Source of the DNA: Planctomycetota bacterium
GTDB lineage: Bacteria > Planctomycetota > SBBH01 > JAHFOU01
Direction: 5' to 3'
Assembly (NCBI GenBank): GCA_023261525.1
Contig: JAHFOU010000019.1
Span: forward strand, 4,048-14,791
Length of the DNA: 10,744 bases
Shown here piece after piece: positions 6,332-10,744 of this stretch. Below the pieces are notes generated by a model that worked only from the letters and a program-made list of their open reading frames with translations, was not told the DNA's origin and did no database searches. A program made the position numbers and the translations under genes. How positions within the stretch are numbered: the stretch's first letter is position 1; the number at the start of each line of letters is the position of its first letter.

Positions 6332-6353
6332 AGACCGCCAACCGCGGCTCCGC

Positions 6354-6359
6354 TAGAAT
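6354..6359 (+). promoter_or_regulatory. Candidate -10 element of the glycosyltransferase operon
   Basis: TAGAAT (6354-6359) is 6 bases before the GTG start at 6366, within the sequence GCTAGAATG. It is the same hexamer as before the Rieske gene. A weak -35 (AAGACC, 6331-6336, sharing the GAC core) is at 17 bases spacing and begins at the last base of the upstream stop codon. Start of transcription would coincide with the start codon. Confidence 0.5.
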
Positions 6360-6365
6360 GGCTTC

Positions 6366-7448
6366 GTGCCCCCCATCCGCGTCCTCTACCTGGTGACGGA
6401 GCTCGACCCCGGCGGGGCCGAGCGCCAGCTCGCCGCCCTGGCCTCCGGCCTGGACCGCAAGGCCTTCGACCCCGCCGTCGCCAGCCTGGCCGCCCCTGGC
6501 GCGATGGCCAAGCCCCTGCGCGAGGCCGGCATCCCCGTCTTCTCCGTGGCGGCCAAAGGGGTCTCCGACCTCAAGGCCCTGGGGCGCCTCAAGACCCTCC
6601 TGGCCGACCTGGAGCCCGACCTCCTGCACACCTTCCTCTTCCACGCCAACGTGGCCGGCCGCCTCTGCGCCCGCCTGGCCGGGCTCTCCTGCCCCGTGGT
6701 CGCCTCCGTGCGCGTCGAGGATCCCCGCCGCCTCCACCGCTGGGGCGAGAAGGCCACCGCGCGCTGGGCCGACGCCTTCGTGGCCAACAGCAAGGCCATG
6801 ACCGGCTTCCTGGAGGAGGGCCTGGGCCTGCCGGCGCCCAAGATCCACTGCATCCCCAATGCCGCCCTTCCGCTCCCGGAGGTCACGGAAGGCGCCTTCC
6901 GGAAGTCCCTGGGGATCCCGGAGGACACGCCGCTGGTCGTCGCGGCCGGACGCCTGGACCGCCAGAAGGGCTTCGACGTCCTCCTCAAGGCCCTGCCCCC
7001 GGACTGCACCCTGGCCCTGGTCGGGGAGGGCCCTGAAACGGCCTCCCTGAAGAAGCTCGCCGCCGGGAAGGATGTCCGATTCACCGGCCGCCTCCCTTCG
7101 GCCGTCCCTGCCCTGGCGGACGCCGACCTCGTCGTCCTCCCCTCGCGCTGGGAAGGCATGCCCAATGTCGCGCTCGAAGCCCTCCAGATGGGCAAGCCCA
7201 TCCTCGGCACCACGGTCGGAGGCCTGAGAGAACTCCTGGAGGGCGGCGCCGGCGTCCTGGTCCCTCCCGGGGACGTCGAGGCCCTGCGCACGGCCCTCTG
7301 TGACCTCCTGACCGACCCGGCCCGCCGCGCCGCATTGGGCAGGGCCGCGCGGATCCGCGCCGCCCGCTACACCGTACCCGGCATGGTCCAGGCCCACCAG
7401 GCCCTGTACCGCCGCCTCCTCGCCGCGCGCCGGGAGGCCGCCGCATGA
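6366..7448 (+). CDS. GT4-family glycosyltransferase
   Basis: 360-residue GT-B fold retaining glycosyltransferase that should move a sugar from a nucleotide-sugar donor to a lipid or saccharide acceptor at the cytosolic face of the membrane. The N-terminal acceptor half starts with RVLYLVTELDPGGAERQ (5-21), the GGAE loop typical of GT4, and holds VANSKAM (139-145) and HCIPNA (161-166). The donor half has AAGRLDRQKGFDVLL (193-207), LVGEGPE (218-224), FTGR (239-242), and RWEGMPNVALEAL (261-273), carrying the EX7E pair Glu263 and Glu271, then VGGLRELL and VPPGD (299-303). No membrane segment. GTG start 6366, no Shine-Dalgarno. The stop overlaps the acyl-CoA synthetase start (ATGA), which ties the two together and hints at a lipid-linked product, though that is inference. 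Specific sugar unknown. Confidence 0.92.
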   Translation: MPPIRVLYLVTELDPGGAERQLAALASGLDRKAFDPAVASLAAPGAMAKPLREAGIPVFSVAAKGVSDLKALGRLKTLLADLEPDLLHTFLFHANVAGRLCARLAGLSCPVVASVRVEDPRRLHRWGEKATARWADAFVANSKAMTGFLEEGLGLPAPKIHCIPNAALPLPEVTEGAFRKSLGIPEDTPLVVAAGRLDRQKGFDVLLKALPPDCTLALVGEGPETASLKKLAAGKDVRFTGRLPSAVPALADADLVVLPSRWEGMPNVALEALQMGKPILGTTVGGLRELLEGGAGVLVPPGDVEALRTALCDLLTDPARRAALGRAARIRAARYTVPGMVQAHQALYRRLLAARREAAA

Positions 7449-9199
7449 ACACCCTCGGGGAAGTCCTGCTCAAGGCCGTCGCCCTCAAGAACCCCCGCAC
7501 CCTGCGCATCTACCGGGACGGGAAGGACCTCTCCCACACGGCCGACCAGGTCCTCCAGGCCGTCCATCGCGCTGCCCTGGCCCTGGGCCGCCGCGGCCTG
7601 GCCAAGGGTGACACGGTCGCCATCCTCTCGGAGAACCGCCCGGAGTGGATGATCGCCGACCTCGGCATCACCCTGGCCGGGGGCGTGACCATCCCCCTCT
7701 ATATGAACCTCCTCGCGCCCCAGGTGGCCGCCATCCTGCGCGACGCTAAGCCCCGCCTGGTCTTCGCCTCCTCCCCCGAGCAGGCCGCCAAGGTCCGCGA
7801 GGCCTGCGGCCCCGGCGGACCCGACGTCATCCTCCTGGATCCCCCGGCCGGCGCCGAGGTGGAGCACAGCTGGGAGCGTTTCCTGGCCTCCGGGGCCCCC
7901 CGGGCGGGGGATCCATCCGCGGAGGAGATGTCCACCCGCCAGTCGCCCGAGGACCTGGCCTCCATCCTCTACACCTCCGGGACCACCGGCGAGCCGAAGG
8001 GCGTCTGCCTGACCCACCGCAACCTCACGGGGGCCCTTCCGGTCATGCCCCTGCTCGGAGCCCTGCAGGGTCGCGAGGTGGTGCTCTCCTTCCTGCCCCT
8101 GGCCCACATCTTCGGGCGCACGGTGGACCTGGGCTTCCTCGGCCAGGGCGCCTCGATCTGCTACGCGCCCTCCCTGGACCACCTGGGCGAGGACATGAAG
8201 CGCTACCACCCCACGGTCTTCGCCGCCGTGCCCAGGGTCTTCGAGAAGGCCTATGCGGCCGTGCAGGAACGCATCGCCTCCTCCCCCCCCTGGCGCCGCA
8301 AGCTCGCCCGCGCCTGTCTGGCCGCCGCGGGACGCCGCCGGGCCAGTCGGGGAGGGAAGGCCTCCCTCGCCGACGGCCTCATGGTCCTGCTGGGCGATCG
8401 CCTCATCTTCCGCCGGATCCGCGAGGGCATGGGCGGGCGCCTGCGCATCGCCATCTCCGGAGGGGCCCCCTTGGCGCCCGACATCCTGGCCTTCTTCCAG
8501 GCGGTGGGCGTGCCTATCTACGAGGGCTACGGCCTGACCGAGGCCGGGGTCCTCTGCGTGAACCTCCCCGGCCGCACCCGCGCCGGCTCGGTGGGCCCCG
8601 CCCTGCCGGGCATGACGATCCGCATCGCGGAGGACGGCGAGGTCCTTGCCAAGGGCCCGGTGGTCATGCGGGGCTTCCGCAAGCCGGAGCTGGACCGCGA
8701 GGCCCTGGATGCGGAGGGCTGGCTCCACACCGGGGACCTGGGGCGGCTGGAGGACGGCTTCCTCTTCATCACAGGCCGCAAGAAGGAGCTGATGAAGACC
8801 TCGGGCGGGAAGTACATCGCCCCGACCGCCCTGGAGCAGCGCCTGCTGACCCTGCCCTTCCTGGCCCAGGCCATGGCGGTGGCGGACGGCCACCCCTACC
8901 CGGCGGCCCTGGTGGTGCCCAACGTCCCTCTCCTGCAGAAGGCCCTGGTGGACCAGGGGCTGGGCGCGGCCCCGGCCGAGGCCCTGTGCGCCTCGGACAA
9001 GGCCCTCGCCTATGTGGAGGCCCAGGTGGAGAAGGCCATGGAGGACCTGCCGCGCTACGAGCGGGTGAAGCGGGTGGCCCTCCTGCCCCGCCCGTTCACG
9101 GTGGAGGACGGGGACCTGACGCCCACGCTCAAGATGAAGCGGGCGGTGATCCTGAAGAAATACGCGGCCGAGGCCTCCGGGATCTACGCCCGGCCTTGA
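7445..9199 (+). CDS. Long-chain fatty acyl-CoA synthetase (AMP-binding)
   Basis: 584-residue ANL-superfamily ligase that activates a fatty acid with ATP via acyl-AMP and loads it on CoA. Core motifs: P-loop YTSGTTGEPKG (176-186), LPLAHIFGRT (217-226), SGGAPL (338-343), GYGLTE (361-366), TGD with the ribose-binding Asp431 (429-431), hinge GRKKELMKTSGGK (444-456), and LTPTLKMKR (558-566), the C-terminal lysine region typical of the long-chain group rather than acetyl-CoA synthetases. Length is close to FadD15/FAA-like bacterial enzymes (about 590-600). GGGAGG (7432-7437) lies 7 bases before ATG, and the start overlaps the glycosyltransferase stop by 4 bases. It could serve beta-oxidation or lipid remodelling; the neighbouring glycosyltransferase favours the latter only weakly. 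The stop codon directly abuts the tRNA promoter. Confidence 0.94.
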   Translation: MNTLGEVLLKAVALKNPRTLRIYRDGKDLSHTADQVLQAVHRAALALGRRGLAKGDTVAILSENRPEWMIADLGITLAGGVTIPLYMNLLAPQVAAILRDAKPRLVFASSPEQAAKVREACGPGGPDVILLDPPAGAEVEHSWERFLASGAPRAGDPSAEEMSTRQSPEDLASILYTSGTTGEPKGVCLTHRNLTGALPVMPLLGALQGREVVLSFLPLAHIFGRTVDLGFLGQGASICYAPSLDHLGEDMKRYHPTVFAAVPRVFEKAYAAVQERIASSPPWRRKLARACLAAAGRRRASRGGKASLADGLMVLLGDRLIFRRIREGMGGRLRIAISGGAPLAPDILAFFQAVGVPIYEGYGLTEAGVLCVNLPGRTRAGSVGPALPGMTIRIAEDGEVLAKGPVVMRGFRKPELDREALDAEGWLHTGDLGRLEDGFLFITGRKKELMKTSGGKYIAPTALEQRLLTLPFLAQAMAVADGHPYPAALVVPNVPLLQKALVDQGLGAAPAEALCASDKALAYVEAQVEKAMEDLPRYERVKRVALLPRPFTVEDGDLTPTLKMKRAVILKKYAAEASGIYARP

Positions 9200-9205
9200 T
9201 ACAAT
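9200..9205 (+). promoter_or_regulatory. Candidate -10 element of the tRNA-Gln gene
   Basis: TACAAT (9200-9205, 5 of 6 to consensus) starts one base after the acyl-CoA synthetase stop and ends 9 bases before the mature tRNA 5' end. Transcription would begin about 1-3 bases before the tRNA. No -35 match was found at 17 bases spacing. Confidence 0.55.
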
Positions 9206-9214
9206 GACCGGCAC

Positions 9215-9285
9215 TGCCCGGTGGTGTAATGGTAACACTAGGGATTTTGATTCCCTCATTGGAGGTTCGAATCCTCCCCGGGCAA
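9215..9285 (+). tRNA. tRNA-Gln (anticodon UUG)
   Basis: The sequence folds as a complete cloverleaf. Acceptor stem TGCCCGG (9215-9221) pairs with CCGGGCA (9278-9284), A9285 being the discriminator. The D arm is GTG/CAC around a GG-containing loop (9224-9238). The anticodon stem AGGGA/TCCCT encloses loop TTTTGAT, giving anticodon TTG for CAA glutamine codons. The T arm is GGAGG/CCTCC with loop TTCGAAT. The terminal CCA is not encoded (ATTTA follows), so it needs CCA-adding enzyme. In this GC-rich genome CAG is presumably the commoner glutamine codon and would be read by wobble or by another tRNA elsewhere. Confidence 0.96.
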
Positions 9286-9306
9286 TTTACGAACCCGCCC
9301 TGTCCG

Positions 9307-9312
9307 TATACT
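9307..9312 (+). promoter_or_regulatory. Candidate -10 element of the PPK2 gene
   Basis: TATACT (9307-9312, 5 of 6 to consensus) lies 10 bases before the ATG at 9323. A weak -35 TTTACG (9286-9291) is only 15 bases away; the same -35 is 17 bases from an overlapping TACTCT (9309-9314). Either reading puts the transcription start within about 0-4 bases of the ATG. No Shine-Dalgarno is present between. Confidence 0.45.
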
Positions 9313-9322
9313 CTCTAGCCCC

Positions 9323-10147
9323 ATGAAGCATCCCAAGCGCTTCCGCATCGAGGATCTCCAAGTCCCCCCCGGCAAGCATGCCCACCTTGCCCGCCGGGAT
9401 CCGGACGACACCTTCGGCTTCCGGGACGCGGACGAGGCAAAGCCGGTCCTGGAGAAGGACCTCAAGCGCCTGGCCGAGCTCCAGGAGCGCCTCTACGCCG
9501 AGGACCGCCAGTCCCTCCTGGTGGTGCTCCAGGGCATGGACACCAGCGGGAAGGACGGCACCGTCAAGCACGTCTTCTCCGGCGTGAACCCCGGCGGGTG
9601 CGCCGTAACCCGCTTCAAGACCCCCTCCCTGGAGGAGGCGGAGCACGACTTCCTCTGGCGCATCCATCACGCCGCCCCGCGCCGGGGCGAGATCATGATC
9701 TTCAACCGCTCCCACTACGAGGACGTGCTCATCGTCCGGGTCCACGGCCTGGTCCCGGCGGAGGTCTGGAAGCGCCGCTACGAGCAGATCAATCGCTTCG
9801 AGCGGATCCTGACGGAGAACGGCACCCGCATCCTGAAGTTCTTCCTGCACATCGACAAGCACGAGCAGAAGCGCCGGCTCCAGGACCGCCTGGAGGACAA
9901 GTCCAAGCGCTGGAAGTTCTCCCGGACCGACCTCAAGGAGCGGGAGCTCTGGGGCGAGTACCGGAAGGCCTACGAGGACGCGCTGACGAAGTGCTCCACC
10001 CCCTGGGCGCCCTGGCACGTCGTGCCGGCCAACCGGAAATGGTACCGCAACCTGGTGGTGGCGCGCACCCTGGTGGAGACCCTCGAGGAGATGGATCCCC
10101 GCCTGCCGAAGCCGGTGCCCGGCCTCTCCGGGATCCGGGTCCGGTAG
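9323..10147 (+). CDS. ppk2: PPK2-family polyphosphate:nucleotide phosphotransferase
   Basis: 274-residue cytosolic kinase that uses polyphosphate to phosphorylate nucleoside mono- or diphosphates (or the reverse). Single PPK2 domain with Walker A GMDTSGKDG (71-79, Lys77), the adjoining VFSGVNP (84-90), HDFLWRIH (108-115), Walker B region IFNRSHYEDVLIVRVH (126-141), the lid segment RLEDKSKRWKFS (189-200) and APWHVVPANRKWYRN (229-243). The N-terminal FRIEDLQVPPGK and DPDDTFGF resemble the group often called class III, which can act on both AMP and ADP, but class cannot be fixed by eye. Length is normal. ATG start fits the family N-terminus. No phosphate-linked partner gene lies next to it, and it ends 7 bases from the convergent permease gene. 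Confidence 0.94.
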   Translation: MKHPKRFRIEDLQVPPGKHAHLARRDPDDTFGFRDADEAKPVLEKDLKRLAELQERLYAEDRQSLLVVLQGMDTSGKDGTVKHVFSGVNPGGCAVTRFKTPSLEEAEHDFLWRIHHAAPRRGEIMIFNRSHYEDVLIVRVHGLVPAEVWKRRYEQINRFERILTENGTRILKFFLHIDKHEQKRRLQDRLEDKSKRWKFSRTDLKERELWGEYRKAYEDALTKCSTPWAPWHVVPANRKWYRNLVVARTLVETLEEMDPRLPKPVPGLSGIRVR

Positions 10148-10154
10148 GAAGCGC

Positions 10155-10744
10155 CTACTTCGTGAGGATGAGCTTGGCCGCGGCGATGGCCAGGACGACG
10201 GCCAGCAGGCGCTTGATCACGGGGACGGGAAACCGGCTGCTGCCCAGATAGGCACCCGCCATCCCGCCGGCCAGGGCCGCGGCGGCCAAGGGAAGAAGCA
10301 GGGGCGGAAGCTGACGGGTGCTCTGGAAGTTCCCGGCCAGGCCGGCGGCGGAATTCACCAGGATGAAGAGCGCCGAGACCGCCGAGGCCTTCTTGGCCGG
10401 GGCCCAGCGCATCAGGATCAGGATCGGCGTCAGGAAGATCCCTCCGCCCGTGCCGGTCAGGCCGGCCAGCAGGCCCAGGACACCCCCCACGAGCAGGGCC
10501 AGAGGGAGGGAAGGGATGCGGGTCTCGGGCGCCTCCTGGGGCCGGAAGAGCAGGAGCAGGGAGGAGAGCGCCAGCACCACGCCCACCGCGGCCTTGAAGA
10601 CCGGCAGGGAGAGGTTGATCCATCCGCCGACGAAGGCCAAGGGGATCGAGAGGGCGGCAAAGGGCCAGAACAGGCGCCAGGAGAAGTGGCCGGCCCGGCG
10701 GAACTGCCAGCTGCCCAGCAGGGCGACCAGGATGTTCAGCATCA
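10155..10744 (-). CDS. TauE/SafE-family membrane permease (partial, 5' end outside window)
   Basis: About 195 residues are visible; the frame is open at the window edge. Proteins of this family have about 250 residues in two related halves, each with a glycine-rich first helix. Only the second such helix is seen (GLLAGLTGTGGGIFLTPIL, visible residues 90-108), together with the end of the first half (NILVALLGSW, then AFVGGWI), so some 50-60 residues are missing and the Met at 10742 is not the true start. Hydrophobic helices occur at about 26-42, 48-66, 80-110, 121-138, 146-166 and 176-193. Members export or import sulfur-containing organic anions such as sulfite or sulfoacetate, but many are uncharacterised; the substrate here is unknown. 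It is convergent with ppk2 with a 7-base gap and no terminator. Confidence 0.88.
   Translation of the reverse strand, partial: MLNILVALLGSWQFRRAGHFSWRLFWPFAALSIPLAFVGGWINLSLPVFKAAVGVVLALSSLLLLFRPQEAPETRIPSLPLALLVGGVLGLLAGLTGTGGGIFLTPILILMRWAPAKKASAVSALFILVNSAAGLAGNFQSTRQLPPLLLPLAAAALAGGMAGAYLGSSRFPVPVIKRLLAVVLAIAAAKLILTK

Noticed and set aside
8283..8290. Eight-C run in the acyl-CoA synthetase gene (also seven-C runs near 1246 and 2310) as possible phase-variation tracts
   Set aside because: Short C runs are expected from Pro/Ser codons at this GC content; the genes are intact metabolic or kinase genes, not surface-variable ones.
7367..9259. 630-codon open frame antisense to the acyl-CoA synthetase
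   Set aside because: Shadow of a strongly conserved gene; composition dominated by Gly, Gln, His, Ala with no recognisable motif.
9215..9322. tRNA as integration site with att repeat or mobile element
   Set aside because: No repeat of the tRNA 3' end is seen, no integrase is present, and the neighbour is a normal ppk2 gene.
10114..10144. CCGG-rich small inverted repeats at the end of ppk2 as a terminator
   Set aside because: Stems are only 4-5 bp, mutually overlapping, and no T-run follows.

Overview
The window is very GC-rich (my impression is near 70%) and fully packed with ordinary-looking bacterial genes on both strands. The gene content and style (class with GKSTYAR-type Dcd, many GTG starts, TAGAAT-like -10 boxes right at start codons) would fit a member of the Acidobacteriota such as the Holophagae (Geothrix/Holophaga relatives). 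That placement is an inference from general resemblance, not from a database match. There is no sign of phage, insertion sequence, CRISPR or integron, and no gap between genes longer than about 60 bases.

Layout, left to right. The minus strand carries dcd (dCTP deaminase) followed within one base by the first codons of another gene that runs off the left edge. Divergent from dcd, on the plus strand, is a two-gene unit: a small protein with two predicted membrane segments and a DUF457/YdjM-like membrane hydrolase. A soluble Hanks-type Ser/Thr kinase follows with its own clear sigma70-type promoter, and ends convergently on queA (tRNA queuosine biosynthesis). Divergent from queA is a translationally coupled pair: a 574-residue protein with an N-terminal Rieske [2Fe-2S] domain and a long histidine-bearing helical region, then an exported TIM-barrel protein resembling clan GH-A glycosidases. 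Next comes a second coupled pair: a GT4 glycosyltransferase and a long-chain fatty acyl-CoA synthetase. A tRNA-Gln(UUG) gene, a PPK2 polyphosphate kinase and, convergent to it, a partial TauE/SafE permease complete the window.

How the genes relate: most are housekeeping or metabolic genes (nucleotide supply, tRNA modification, fatty acid activation, polyphosphate/nucleotide metabolism) with no evident single pathway. The two parts I find most worth attention are (1) the Rieske fusion protein, whose C-terminal 460 residues look like about four divergent helical repeats with paired histidines at equivalent places, as if forming a metal or cofactor site fed by the Rieske cluster; and (2) the expression architecture: genes that begin a transcription unit tend to have a -10 hexamer only 6-10 bases before the start codon and no Shine-Dalgarno, implying leaderless mRNAs, whereas operon-internal genes have a GGGAGG ribosome site 6-7 bases before ATG. 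At two divergent junctions (dcd/membrane gene and queA/Rieske gene) the opposing start codons are only 14-28 bases apart and the -10 elements abut or overlap.
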